Assembly (NCBI GenBank): GCA_020633675.1
Contig: JACKDE010000002.1
Coordinates: 124,001-188,000, forward strand
DNA: 64,000 bases
Origin: Deferribacteres bacterium
Lineage (GTDB): Bacteria; Zhuqueibacterota; Zhuqueibacteria; Zhuqueibacterales; Geothermadaptataceae
Reading direction: 5' to 3'
The position numbers and the translations under genes are program-made. Shown one piece after another: positions 26,020-35,166 of this stretch (position 1 is the first letter of the stretch; the number at the start of each line of letters is the position of its first letter). The notes below the pieces were generated by a model. That model searched no databases. It was not told where the DNA came from and was given only the letters and a program-made list of their open reading frames with translations.

Positions 26020-27276
26020 CTAAACGTTGATCACAGCCAAAATGGATAGCCCGATAAACCCGAAAAGCAGCGGAAAAAAGTAGCAGATCAGCAGGGTGTT
26101 GAGTTTGACAAATGTCATCAGGCGTGACTGGCGGTAAACATTACGCATGGCAAAAAAAAGATACAGCCAAATGCCGGTCACTGTAATCAATGCTGTCCAC
26201 CAGACAGGGTACAGCACTGGGAACAGCAGATACAGAAAAATGACGGTGTGCGCATGGAGCGAAAAAATCAGGTGGTTGATGTAAAAAATTTTTTGCCGTA
26301 CATAAAACAGCTTGAGCAACAAGGCGAAAATTGGCAAAATGACGAAAATGACTTTTGGCATCTGGTTCAAAACTTCACGCAAAAACAGAGTCCCGCCCTC
26401 AGAGCCACGGCTTATCAAAGCGATAATTTTTTCACCGAATGTTTTCATGTAGCCGCTTTCGAGCGAGTCGAGCGGCATGCCGTTGAAGCGCAAGTTGGGG
26501 CCGCTGCCCTTGCGCGAAAGCGAACGCTCATCCAATGGTGTTTTTCGCCTCTCGATATAAAATTTTTCAGATATGGCGTTCTTCAGCGCAATTGGATCAC
26601 CACCGCTGGCTGCAAAATGGCTGATCCGCAGCATGCTGTCGATTGCAGCGAGTGTGGACTCTGATGCTGACTTTTGCTTTTTTCGCGAGAACTCAAATTG
26701 GCTGTAAATGGTGCGCACCGTGTATTCGCGCTCGATGCCGCCAAAGTCTGGCGAAAGCGTTGCGATCATAGTGCGAAGCGAGTCCCGCGGAAAAATTGCT
26801 GTTGAGTCAATGCTGTTCACCGTGACGCGGAAGTGGTCCAAAATATCCTCGGAGATGGTTCTTTCCATCACTTCAGGTACCGCGCCGTCGTATTTTTTGA
26901 AGACCTCGTGCAGATCAAACTGGCTCGCTACCCTGTTGGCTGCCAGGTCCGCCTTACCGATATTGCCGCTGATGGAAAGAACGAAAAAGAAAAAAACGCT
27001 GGTGAAAAGATAGAGTCGCAGTGGCAAAATATAAGTGGTTCGGCGTCCTGATATGTATTGTTCGGTCAGGAAGCCCGGGCTGCGGAGGAGAGGCAAAAAG
27101 CTGCGGAAAAACCGTGAATCAAAAGTAAAATAATCACCGAGCAGGTCGTGCAGAATTTGCCGCAGCGAGATCTGCCGGGTGGTGTTCATCTGCCCGCAAT
27201 TCGGGCAATAGTTGGCATCGTGAATGTCTGTTTGGCAATTCAGACAGTGGGGATGTTTTCTTAGCTTTTTTGGCAT
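26020..27276 (-). CDS. DUF3667 membrane protein with N-terminal zinc ribbon
   Basis: The start at 27276 (MPKKLRKHPH...) gives 418 residues; an upstream in-frame start would add a hydrophobic leader without family support. A zinc ribbon C-x2-C...C-x2-C (CLNCQTD...YCPNCGQ) opens the protein, followed by the DUF3667 signature (LRQILHDLLGDYFTFDSRFF, LL..PG.....Y..G.R..Y..P.R.Y). A hydrophobic helix, a soluble middle region of about 200 residues and four C-terminal helices follow. Function of the family is unknown; the zinc ribbon suggests nucleic acid or protein contact on the cytoplasmic side. Confidence 0.88.
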   Translation of the reverse strand: MPKKLRKHPHCLNCQTDIHDANYCPNCGQMNTTRQISLRQILHDLLGDYFTFDSRFFRSFLPLLRSPGFLTEQYISGRRTTYILPLRLYLFTSVFFFFVLSISGNIGKADLAANRVASQFDLHEVFKKYDGAVPEVMERTISEDILDHFRVTVNSIDSTAIFPRDSLRTMIATLSPDFGGIEREYTVRTIYSQFEFSRKKQKSASESTLAAIDSMLRISHFAASGGDPIALKNAISEKFYIERRKTPLDERSLSRKGSGPNLRFNGMPLDSLESGYMKTFGEKIIALISRGSEGGTLFLREVLNQMPKVIFVILPIFALLLKLFYVRQKIFYINHLIFSLHAHTVIFLYLLFPVLYPVWWTALITVTGIWLYLFFAMRNVYRQSRLMTFVKLNTLLICYFFPLLFGFIGLSILAVINV

Positions 27277-27381
27277 GCAAAAAATATATTGCAAAAAAAA
27301 TGGCAGAAACAAATTTTTCGGGACAAAACTGCTGTCAGGCAATATGTAATTTTTTGAACGATGAAGACGGAGATGTGAACG
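27277..27381. promoter_or_regulatory. Divergent promoter region
   Basis: The A+T-rich 105-base gap between the DUF3667 gene (minus) and the threonine dehydratase gene (plus) must hold both promoters. No clear operator is seen. Confidence 0.35.
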
Positions 27382-28380
27382 ATGGCCAATGCTGCTGTGA
27401 AAGCGCCCACTCTTAACGAAATCGAAGTTGCGCGGACGAAGCTGGGAAATTTAGTGCTCGAAACACCTGTTTGGCAGGGGCGAACCGATGGTTTGCTCGA
27501 AGCGATTGGAGCGGACACCGAGGTGTTTTTCAAACTCGAGCTGATGCAGCATGCCGGCAGCTTCAAGCCGAGGGGAGCGCTCATGAACATGCTGGATTTG
27601 TCACATCAGCAACTGCAGCGCGGGGTGACGGCTATCAGCGCAGGCAATCATGCGATTGCGGTGGGGTATGCAGCCAAGGTGCTGAATACGCACGCCAAAG
27701 TGGTGATGATGAAAAATGCCAACCCGGCGCGCATTGCCAAGTGCAAGGCGTACGGCACAGAAATCATTTTGGAAGCCGATGTGCACGCTGCATTTGAACG
27801 CGTCCGGCAGATTGAGAAAGACGAAGGCTTGTTTTTTGTGCATCCGTTCGAAGGGCCACTAACCGCCCTGGGCACGGCGACCGTTGGCCTGGAGTTGTGC
27901 AGCCATGTACCAAATCTCGATGCTGTGATTGTGCCGATCGGTGGCGGTGGTTTGTGTGCGGGAATTGCAACTGCGGTCAAGCAAATGCAACCAGCGTGCC
28001 AGGTTTTTGGCGTTGAGCCAACGGGCGCAGATTCGATGCACCGAAGTTTCGCGGCGGGCAAGCCGGAAGCCATCGATCGCGTTCGCACCATTGCCGACAG
28101 CCTTGGAGCACCGTACGCAGCGCCGTACAGTTTTTCGCTGTGCCGGCAATTTGTCGACGAACTGGTGAAGATCGATGATGATGCGATGTGCCGTGCGATG
28201 ACATTGCTGTTTAACGAATTGAAGCTGGCGGTCGAGCCAGCCGGAGCGGCTGCAACTGCGGCCTTGTGTGGGCCTTTACGGGATCGCTTGAAGGGCAAGC
28301 GAGTTGGTGTGATCGTGTGCGGCACCAATATTGACGCTGACAGCTTTTATGAATATGTGCGTCGGGGTATGCAAAGTTAG
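27382..28380 (+). CDS. Threonine/serine dehydratase, PLP-dependent
   Basis: A 332-residue fold type II PLP enzyme. The Schiff-base lysine is in GSFKPRGA, the SAGNHA loop binds the carboxylate, the GGGGL loop holds the PLP phosphate, and VCGTNID near the end contacts the pyridine nitrogen. The length without a regulatory ACT domain fits catabolic (TdcB-like) threonine/serine dehydratases, serine racemases or hydroxyaspartate dehydratases, which deaminate their substrate to a 2-oxo acid. It is convergent with the DUF1353-like gene and not obviously in an operon. Confidence 0.9.
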   Translation: MANAAVKAPTLNEIEVARTKLGNLVLETPVWQGRTDGLLEAIGADTEVFFKLELMQHAGSFKPRGALMNMLDLSHQQLQRGVTAISAGNHAIAVGYAAKVLNTHAKVVMMKNANPARIAKCKAYGTEIILEADVHAAFERVRQIEKDEGLFFVHPFEGPLTALGTATVGLELCSHVPNLDAVIVPIGGGGLCAGIATAVKQMQPACQVFGVEPTGADSMHRSFAAGKPEAIDRVRTIADSLGAPYAAPYSFSLCRQFVDELVKIDDDAMCRAMTLLFNELKLAVEPAGAAATAALCGPLRDRLKGKRVGVIVCGTNIDADSFYEYVRRGMQS

Positions 28381-28416
28381 CTACGCAAGCCAGTTAGCAC
28401 CAAAGCAGATTTTCTA

Positions 28417-29145
28417 TTATTTCTCAAAAACGTTGTCAAAGCTGGCGCAGGTAAAATGCGAGTCTTCGAACGCGGCTTTTGTTGAAACGTCTCTCGCGCC
28501 AAAATGCTTGACGAACAGGTGATACAGACTGGCGAGCCATGCATACATGCCGTCCTCAATAAGCATTCTTTTGAAAAGCTCATCGACTTCTTCTTTGCTG
28601 ACCGGAATGGAATCGAGATATTGGTAAAGCGCATCGTGTACCAGGCTGGCACGGTGCGCAAGCTGCCAAATCGGTGTTTCAAGCCTTTGCACGCCATGTT
28701 GTTTTTGTTGATCATACCTAATCCGCAGAACCTTTCTTTCACTTCTCTGCCAATCGGGCGTTCCAATGAGAAGGAACCAGTAAAACCAAACCTTGGGCGT
28801 GCACCCATCCCAACTGTAGGTGCGCGGATAGCGAAAATCGTAACAAACGGCTTTGTTTTCAGCATCGACGGAGCACGTGCCCGGATTGACGATCACATAT
28901 CCATTTCTGATCACCAGCCATTCGCTGTAAAAGGTGTGATTTGTGCTGAACTTTGCATCGACGACCACAGGCCCTTCGATACATGTGAGCCAGGGCCCCT
29001 CACGCTCCCGTGAGCAAAATCCCCAGGTGGCTGTTTCCGATTCATGGTACTTTTTCGCTCTGTCCTTCATTTTGGCGCGGCCGACATATTTGGGCAGCAA
29101 GAATCCGAGAAGAATGAACAGAGCCAATGCGATGTATGTGACCAT
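28417..29145 (-). CDS. Membrane-anchored protein with DUF1353-like C-terminal region
   Basis: A 242-residue protein with GAGGA before its start. Residues 2-20 form a single membrane anchor. The C-terminal part (about 165-220) carries ASLVHDALYQYL and VDELFKRMLIEDG followed by a Y..VKHFG-like end, which is the hallmark pattern of DUF1353 (a small phage-associated domain with a conserved HD-like pair). The middle contains several Cys and aromatic residues. In phages DUF1353 proteins are soluble and lack the anchor; here no other phage gene is near. Function is unknown. Confidence 0.72.
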   Translation of the reverse strand: MVTYIALALFILLGFLLPKYVGRAKMKDRAKKYHESETATWGFCSREREGPWLTCIEGPVVVDAKFSTNHTFYSEWLVIRNGYVIVNPGTCSVDAENKAVCYDFRYPRTYSWDGCTPKVWFYWFLLIGTPDWQRSERKVLRIRYDQQKQHGVQRLETPIWQLAHRASLVHDALYQYLDSIPVSKEEVDELFKRMLIEDGMYAWLASLYHLFVKHFGARDVSTKAAFEDSHFTCASFDNVFEK

Positions 29146-29308
29146 TTTTTCCTCAGCTGGTAGGTTTGGGAGAAGCCTCAGTTTGAAATAAAAGACCGTA
29201 AAGATGCATCGGATTCACGAAAATTTTGAATTGCAATATAATCGCTGCGCAATCTGGTTCGATTAGTCATTGGCGCCAGGTCTTTTTTGAGAAATATGAA
29301 TTGCATAC

Positions 29309-29932
29309 CTACCCTTCGTACTTTTTGCGCACCAGCGTGAAGCGCTCTCCCAGTTTGGTGTATTCCATGCCCGCGAGACGACCAATCGGATTTAGCTGAG
29401 TTGTGTCGATACGCATACGGTCGTCCAAAAGCCGGTCATCGACGTGGAACAGCACTACCTCACCAAGCACCAAAGCGCCGCCACCCGCACCTTCCGGGCC
29501 GACGTAAACAATCTGATGCAGTTTGCACTCAAACTGGATCAGCGATTCTTTGACGCGGTACGGCTTGACGATTTCGCTGGCGACAGGCGTAAGGCCAGCC
29601 ATTTCAAATTCGTTGATCCCCGGGGGAAAGTCGGTGGCGCAATCGTTCATCGGCACAGCGATGTCTTCGCTGACGATGTTGACCACAAATTCACCGGTGG
29701 CTTCGACGTTGTGCAATGTATCTTTCTTGCCGCCGTCGCTACCGCGGCGTGACGGGCAAAAGCAGATAGTCGGTGGTTTCGAGGCGACAACAGTGAAAAA
29801 AGAAAAGGGCGCCAGGTTTGGCTCTCCCGCCCCGGAGAGTGTGGATACAAAAGCAATCGGGCGTGGCAAAACACTGCCGACCAAGAGCTTGTAATTCTCC
29901 TGTTGCGAGATTTTTTGAGGATCGATGATCAT
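29309..29932 (-). CDS. Flavin reductase-like FMN-binding protein
   Basis: A 207-residue protein of the flavin-reductase-like / DIM6-NTAB split-barrel family: LPRPIAFVST near the start, NLAPFSFF, DTLHN, GEFVVNIVSE and the late LNPIGRLAG..Y motif are conserved positions. These proteins bind FMN and either reduce free flavin with NAD(P)H or serve a partner oxygenase. It lies downstream of the aromatic amino acid cluster on the same strand but is separated by a repeat, so a link to that pathway is uncertain. Confidence 0.88.
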   Translation of the reverse strand: MIIDPQKISQQENYKLLVGSVLPRPIAFVSTLSGAGEPNLAPFSFFTVVASKPPTICFCPSRRGSDGGKKDTLHNVEATGEFVVNIVSEDIAVPMNDCATDFPPGINEFEMAGLTPVASEIVKPYRVKESLIQFECKLHQIVYVGPEGAGGGALVLGEVVLFHVDDRLLDDRMRIDTTQLNPIGRLAGMEYTKLGERFTLVRKKYEG

Positions 29933-30236
29933 GGTTTACTCGATTTATTTTTGGTCACATGTGCGATGCAAGGCATGAAGTGGTTTTTCTTCTTGCTGTC
30001 ATTTCGAGTGAAGCGAAAAATTTATTCGCTGAAAAGATTTTTCTGGGGCTGTCCCCCCCAAAATTAGCTTTTGGAATGATGGCGCAATTGTGGTAGGGGC
30101 ATGGCGCGTCATGCCTCTACCACACGAACACATCGACGCGCTAAGCCTGTTTTGAAACCATCCCTACGAAATGTCATTGATGCGTAACTCATTTCAATAT
30201 GCTGAAACTTGCTATCCGCAATTTTATCCTGACAGC
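29933..30236. other. Intergenic region holding a dispersed repeat
   Basis: About 304 bases. GTCATTTCGAGTGAAGCGAAAAAT near 29998 resembles another dispersed GTCATT-type word, and copy B of the palindromic repeat occupies 30045-30123. No gene is supported. Confidence 0.5.
30045..30123 (+). repeat. Dispersed palindromic repeat, copy B
   Basis: GGGGCTGTCCCCCCC at the left, about 30 spacer bases including TTTTGGAATGATG, then a 34-base near-perfect palindrome at 30090-30123 with half site GTGGTAGGGGCATGGCG. The spacer also matches copy A (TTTTGGAATAATAG), so similarity extends beyond the palindrome. Confidence 0.85.
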
Positions 30237-31442
30237 CTATTTGCCTGTCATTCCCAGCTTCACCAAGCAATCTTTGACGCGCTCGAAGCTGCGGCGAATG
30301 TCATTGTCGAGCCCGACGGACATGCGCACCAGGCCATCGCTCAAGCCGATTTGCTCTTGCTCTTCTTTAGGAATTTCAGATGAGGTGCTGTGTCCCGGTG
30401 AGCTGAACAGGGTTTTGAAATAGCCCAGACTGACCGCCAGATAACCAACTTTGTCTTCCTGCATCATTGTCATCAGTTGATTGGCTTTGTCCAGACTGCC
30501 GAAGTCGATGGCGAGCATACCGCTGTGGCCGAAGCCTGGCGTCATGATTTTTTGTGCGAGCGCATGTTGCGGATGCGATGGCAGACCCGGGTAGTACACG
30601 CTAAAACCGAGCTTTTCAAATTGTTCGGCAAAATAAAGCGCATTTTCGCCGTGCTTTTGCATGCGAATGTGCAGACTGTGTAAGTTTTTGAGAATGCTCG
30701 CTGCGCGATAGCTGTCCAGCACCGGACCGAGCAGCATGGAAGCGCCGGCGTTGATATCCAGCATGCTGTCGATGAAAGCCTTGCTTGAACACACGCAGCC
30801 AGCCACACAGTCGCTGGTACCATTAATGAATTTGGTCAGGCTGTGCACCACCACATCTGCACCGAGTTGCAGTGGTGCGATCACCAGTGGGCTGAAGGTG
30901 TTGTCGATCACCAACTTGAGGTCCTGCGCCTTGGCAAGCTCGCTAATGGCCGGAATGTCGGCAACTTCCAGCATTGGATTGCTGATCGATTCACAATAGA
31001 GCACTTTGGTTCTCGGCGTGATGGCTTCGCGCATGGCCTGGAGGTCTTTGATGTCGACGAAGCGGGTGGTGATGCCAAGCTTTGGCAGGAAATTCTTCAG
31101 CAATGCGTAGGTGCCGCCATAAATGGTGCGGCTGGCAACAATTTCATCGCCCGCCTCGCAAATCTGCAAAATAACCGAGCTGATAGCAGCCATGCCAGAA
31201 GCGGTGACCAACGCATTTTCGCTGTTTTCCAGCCGTGCCAGTGCACCGGAGAGATATTTGTTGATGGGGTTCCAGTGACGTGAGTACAGAAAGCAACCTT
31301 CGATTTCATGGTCGAAAAGCTCTTCCATGCGCTCCGGGCTGAGAAAAGTATAGGTCGAAGAGTCGGTTACAGAAGGATTAACATCACCGAATTCACCAAA
31401 AACGGTGTAATCCTGAATCGCGCTGCTTGGATCGTATGGCAT
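30237..31442 (-). CDS. Cys/Met metabolism PLP enzyme (methionine gamma-lyase-like)
   Basis: A 401-residue fold type I PLP enzyme with AAAGGA before the start. The Schiff-base lysine is in HSLTKFINGTSD, with the conserved SRHWNP near residue 55, SGMAA, the D in VIDNTF and SLG near the end. This family includes cystathionine beta/gamma-lyase, methionine gamma-lyase and O-acetylhomoserine sulfhydrylase. The N-terminal extension and G-T-S-D in the lysine loop lean toward the lyase group; exact activity is not settled. It lies 42 bases after the homogentisate dioxygenase gene and is probably the last gene of that transcript. Confidence 0.88.
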   Translation of the reverse strand: MPYDPSSAIQDYTVFGEFGDVNPSVTDSSTYTFLSPERMEELFDHEIEGCFLYSRHWNPINKYLSGALARLENSENALVTASGMAAISSVILQICEAGDEIVASRTIYGGTYALLKNFLPKLGITTRFVDIKDLQAMREAITPRTKVLYCESISNPMLEVADIPAISELAKAQDLKLVIDNTFSPLVIAPLQLGADVVVHSLTKFINGTSDCVAGCVCSSKAFIDSMLDINAGASMLLGPVLDSYRAASILKNLHSLHIRMQKHGENALYFAEQFEKLGFSVYYPGLPSHPQHALAQKIMTPGFGHSGMLAIDFGSLDKANQLMTMMQEDKVGYLAVSLGYFKTLFSSPGHSTSSEIPKEEQEQIGLSDGLVRMSVGLDNDIRRSFERVKDCLVKLGMTGK

Positions 31443-31484
31443 CGAAATTTCCTTTGCTAAAATCGGTTCGATATATAGGGTCAG

Positions 31485-32642
31485 CTATTCATTTTTCCAG
31501 CTGTAAATGTAATCCGGATTCTCATGGTTCAGCGCTTCTGCGGTGAGTTGCAGCGGCCGGAATGTGTCGATCATCACAGCCAGTTCTTCGGTGCGCTCCT
31601 TGCCGATGGAAGCTTCAGTCATGCCGGGCTGCGGGCCGTGCGGCATGCCATAAGGGTGCAAGGTGAAGTCGTATTTGTCCACACCCTTGCGGCTCATGAA
31701 GTTGCCATCGACATAATAAATCACTTCATCCGATTGCACATTGCTGTGGTTGTAGGGCGCCGGGATCGCCTCCGGATGGTAGTCGAAAAGCCGTGGGACA
31801 AACGAACAAACTACGAAATTGTGTGCATTGAAGGTTTGGTGCACAGGTGGTGGCTGATGTACACGTCCGGTGATCGGCTCGAAATCATTAATGTTGAAAA
31901 TCCATGGATAGACACAGCCATCCCAACCAACCACGTCGAATGGATGAAAGCCGACCGTGTGCTTTTGCAGTTGATCGCGAACCTTTACGATGACTTCGTG
32001 TTCGCCTGCGTCCTCAAATGTTTCGAGTTCCTGCGGCACCCGAATATCGCGCTCGCAGAAGGGTGCGTGTTCAAGAAACTGACCATATTTGTTGAGATAG
32101 CGTTTCGGCGCTTCGATTTGGCTCGGGCATTCGACCACCAAAAAGCGATGGCCAGTACCGTTCAATTCCAATTTCCAGGTCACGCCGAATGGGATGACGA
32201 TGTAGTCGCCCGGACGAAACGGCAGTTTGCCAAACTGGCTGCACAACACACCTTCGCCCTCGTGAACGAACCACATTTCGTATGCCTGTCCATTGCGATA
32301 AAAGGAACGCATGTTTTCCGTTGGCATGCTTATGCCGATTAACACATCGGCATTTCCCATCAAATCGCGACGTGCGGCGATGGCATCGCCACCTGTGGGA
32401 AATTCGCGCGTCACCAACTGGCGGTGCCGTAACGCACCAAAATCGACAAACTGTGGTCGGGCTTCGCCAATGTGTTCTACGTGTAAAACTTTGGTAGGAA
32501 GGTGGTGGTGATACAAAATCGACTGTATCCCGGAAAAGCCCTCCATACCCAGCACTTCTTCACGAAATAGCGTGCCGTCGGGCTTGCGGTATTGGACATG
32601 GCGTTTTTGCGGGATCGCGCCAAGTTTATGATAGAATGGCAT
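31485..32642 (-). CDS. hmgA: Homogentisate 1,2-dioxygenase
   Basis: Opens the aromatic ring of homogentisate to maleylacetoacetate. The start at 32642 (MPFYHKLG...) is preceded by CGGAG; the longer frame to 32999 overlaps the repeat and is rejected. The 385-residue protein is the short bacterial form. Iron ligands are visible in YNHSNVQSDEV (His and Glu) and LHPYGMPHGP (His). Conserved features such as YRNGQAYEMWFVHEGEGVL (cupin strand) and GWDGCVYPW are present. It lies downstream of HPPD on the same strand, separated by a short palindrome. Confidence 0.95.
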   Translation of the reverse strand: MPFYHKLGAIPQKRHVQYRKPDGTLFREEVLGMEGFSGIQSILYHHHLPTKVLHVEHIGEARPQFVDFGALRHRQLVTREFPTGGDAIAARRDLMGNADVLIGISMPTENMRSFYRNGQAYEMWFVHEGEGVLCSQFGKLPFRPGDYIVIPFGVTWKLELNGTGHRFLVVECPSQIEAPKRYLNKYGQFLEHAPFCERDIRVPQELETFEDAGEHEVIVKVRDQLQKHTVGFHPFDVVGWDGCVYPWIFNINDFEPITGRVHQPPPVHQTFNAHNFVVCSFVPRLFDYHPEAIPAPYNHSNVQSDEVIYYVDGNFMSRKGVDKYDFTLHPYGMPHGPQPGMTEASIGKERTEELAVMIDTFRPLQLTAEALNHENPDYIYSWKNE

Positions 32643-32711
32643 GTTTTGCTCCGTGTTTAATCTTAGGAGTACGAAGCTTGCTTCCTTCGTAACAAAATCG
32701 CTTAAAAATGT

Positions 32712-32733
32712 GGGGCATGACACGCCATGCCCC
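32712..32733. repeat. Dispersed palindromic repeat, copy D (palindrome only)
   Basis: A 22-base palindrome, GGGGCATGACACG then CCATGCCCC, between the HPPD and HGD genes. It matches the core of copies A-C but lacks the GGGRCTGTCCC arm. In an operon it could form an RNA hairpin that affects processing. Confidence 0.7.
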
Positions 32734-32742
32734 TTCAAACCA

Positions 32743-33879
32743 TTACAAATTACCCCGTCGTGCCTGTTCGATTTCGATGCTTTCAAACAGCGCTTTGAAA
32801 TTACCGACTCCAAAGCCTCTCGAGCCGCGCCGCTGAATGATTTCCAGAAAAACAGTAGGTCGGTCCTGTATCGGCCGGGTGAAAATCTGAAGCAAATAGC
32901 CTTCATCATCCCGGTCCGCGAGGATACCCAACTCCTTGATATCTTTATAGCTCTCGTTGATTTTTCCAATACGCTCAGGCAGCGCGTCATAATAAACATC
33001 CGGCACGCGCAAAAACTCGATGCCCTGATCGCGCAAATGCCGCACGGTTTTGATGATATCGCCGGTGATCAAGGCGAGGTGCTGCACGCCCGGGCCGTTG
33101 TAAAACTGAATATATTCCTCGATCTGGCTCTTTTTGCGCCCCTGTGCCGGCTCATTGATCGGGAATTTGATGCGGCTGTTGCCGTTCGCCATCACTTTGC
33201 TCATCAACGCGGAATACTCGGTGTGGATGACTTTGTCATCGTAGTGTACGATTTGACGGAAGCCAAGTACCTTGTGGAACCATTCGACCCATTCGTTCAT
33301 TTTGCCCAATTCAACATTGCCGACGATGTGGTCGATGGCTTGCAGGCCTGCGGCTTGGACTTTGATCGGCGATTCGATCGCTTCGAAAGTCGGCATGAAT
33401 GCGCCTTGGTACGATTTGCGCTCAACGAATTTGATCAACGTTTGTCCATAACACTGAATGGCTGCCGTGCGCAGGTGCCCGTTGCGATCGACATGGTTGT
33501 TCGGGGCATGCACACCGACAGCGCCGCGCTCGATTGTCTCGCTCCACACCTGCTCGACATCATCCACTTCCAGTGCGATGACCTTCACGCCGTCACCGTG
33601 CAGCATGCAGTGCGCAGCGATCGGATCGTGTGGATCGTAGGCCGAGGTCAGTAAAATGCGGATTTTGCCCTGCTCCATCAACCAGCTCGCATAGCGGCGG
33701 TTGCCGGTTTCAAGGCCGGTATAGGCAACCGGTTTGAAGCCGAGATGCGACCAGTAAAACGTCGCCTGCTTGGCGTTGCCGACATAAAACTCCACATGGT
33801 CGACTTTGTTGATCTTGACAAAATCGCCTTCCTGTTCAATCGAACGCGTGTCGATTGCCGGTTCTTTCACGTCAAACAT
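32743..33879 (-). CDS. hpd: 4-Hydroxyphenylpyruvate dioxygenase
   Basis: Converts 4-hydroxyphenylpyruvate to homogentisate with loss of CO2. The 378-residue protein has the two-half VOC fold; the iron ligands are the His in AIDHIVGNV, the His in GVQHLALI and the Glu in TVFLEIIQRRG near the C-terminus. The F...GNFKALFE.IE end is typical. CAGGAA precedes the start. Its product is the substrate of the next gene, homogentisate dioxygenase. Confidence 0.96.
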   Translation of the reverse strand: MFDVKEPAIDTRSIEQEGDFVKINKVDHVEFYVGNAKQATFYWSHLGFKPVAYTGLETGNRRYASWLMEQGKIRILLTSAYDPHDPIAAHCMLHGDGVKVIALEVDDVEQVWSETIERGAVGVHAPNNHVDRNGHLRTAAIQCYGQTLIKFVERKSYQGAFMPTFEAIESPIKVQAAGLQAIDHIVGNVELGKMNEWVEWFHKVLGFRQIVHYDDKVIHTEYSALMSKVMANGNSRIKFPINEPAQGRKKSQIEEYIQFYNGPGVQHLALITGDIIKTVRHLRDQGIEFLRVPDVYYDALPERIGKINESYKDIKELGILADRDDEGYLLQIFTRPIQDRPTVFLEIIQRRGSRGFGVGNFKALFESIEIEQARRGNL

Positions 33880-33968
33880 TTCCTGAACTCCATTTTATTT
33901 TGTCATTTTTTTACAATTGAATCTATGGCTGAATCTATTGCGAGTGCCGCGTTTTGCTGTCTCTTGGC

Positions 33969-35153
33969 TCAGGCAGGTTTTTGTTCCTGAATCACCTGCG
34001 CCAAACGGCTTACTGCTTCGCGAATATTGGCTTCGGTGGCATTGCTGAAGTTGAAGCGCATGGTGTTGTTGTAACCGCCTTCAACAGCAAAAGCGCCACC
34101 CGGAATGTAAGCGACTTTTTGCGCCACAGCGGCTTCGAACAATTCCCAGGTGTCGTAATGATCCGGCAACGTTACCCAGCAGAAAAGACCGCCCTCCGGC
34201 GTGGTCCATTTTGCGCCCAGTGGGGCGAAGTGTTGCTGCAGCGATGCCATCAGCACATTTTTGCGTTGCAAATTGGTGTTGTTAAGCTTCGCCAAATGGC
34301 CGTCGAGGTAACCACTGGTGAGAAATTCAGCAGCAGCGCGCTGGGTGATTTGCGATGATTCGAGATCCAGCGATTCGCGTAGCACAGTGATTCGGTTGCC
34401 AAGCTCATCCGGTGCAACGATCCAGCCGAGCCGCATGGCGGGCGCCAGCATTTTGCTGAACGAGCCGATGTAAAGCACGTGCTGGCCGTCATCGAGGGCG
34501 CGCAAATAGGGTATGGCTTTACCTTCAAAGCGCAGAAGAGAATAGGGATCGTCTTCAATGATCGGAATGTCGTATTCGCTGGCCAGGGCAATGATTTTTT
34601 CGCGTTTTTCCAACGCGATACTGACGCCGAGCGGGTTATGAAAATTGGGAATCAAAATGGCGAACTTGGGTTTGGGCTGTTTTCCAAAAGCCTGCTCCAG
34701 TGCCTCGACATCCACACCGGAAACAAGGTTTGTGGGCACGGTGCGAACTTCCAGCCGCCGCCCAAGGGTAACTTGCTGCACACCGGTAAAGGTCACTGAT
34801 TCGATCACCGCGCTGTCGCCCGGATCGGCAAACAACCGGGACAAAATCGCCAGGCTGTGCTGGGCACCGTTGGTGATAAAGATGTTTTCCGGTTTGCACG
34901 ACACACCGCGCCTTCCCATATGCGCTGCCAGCCATTCACGCAGCGGCAGGTATTGCGGCCCGTACTGCAAAGCCCGATAGCCGTCCCGCTGCAAAATACG
35001 CTCGAAACATGCTTTTAATTCGTCGGCTGGCAAGCAATCATTGGCTGGCAAACCACCTGCCAGCGAAAGAATGTCCGGGCTGACCGCCAATGCCATGAGG
35101 TCGCGCATGACGCTGCGTTTGATCTGTTTTGCTGTCTCTGAAAGCTGGTACAT
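33969..35153 (-). CDS. Fold type I PLP aminotransferase (LysN/aromatic type)
   Basis: A 394-residue enzyme without the GntR domain of MocR regulators. Key positions: YGPQYLPLREWLA near the start, NGAQHSL, P.F.NP.G, IIEDDPYS, the Schiff-base lysine in IGSFSKMLAPAMRLGW, and the substrate arginine in NTMRFNFS. Relatives transaminate 2-aminoadipate, branched-chain or aromatic amino acids. Because it lies between an Lrp regulator and HPPD, tyrosine to 4-hydroxyphenylpyruvate is the likely reaction here; that is inference from context. Confidence 0.9.
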   Translation of the reverse strand: MYQLSETAKQIKRSVMRDLMALAVSPDILSLAGGLPANDCLPADELKACFERILQRDGYRALQYGPQYLPLREWLAAHMGRRGVSCKPENIFITNGAQHSLAILSRLFADPGDSAVIESVTFTGVQQVTLGRRLEVRTVPTNLVSGVDVEALEQAFGKQPKPKFAILIPNFHNPLGVSIALEKREKIIALASEYDIPIIEDDPYSLLRFEGKAIPYLRALDDGQHVLYIGSFSKMLAPAMRLGWIVAPDELGNRITVLRESLDLESSQITQRAAAEFLTSGYLDGHLAKLNNTNLQRKNVLMASLQQHFAPLGAKWTTPEGGLFCWVTLPDHYDTWELFEAAVAQKVAYIPGGAFAVEGGYNNTMRFNFSNATEANIREAVSRLAQVIQEQKPA

Positions 35154-35166
35154 AGCTTAATCCGCC

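Noticed and set aside
29245..29290. GGTTCGATT word suggesting a tRNA T-loop
   Set aside because: No acceptor stem, anticodon arm or CCA-like end can be folded around it; no tRNA was found elsewhere.
32643..32999. Upstream extension of the homogentisate dioxygenase frame
   Set aside because: It would overlap the palindromic repeat and the HPPD gene, and the family's usual N-terminus begins at 32642.
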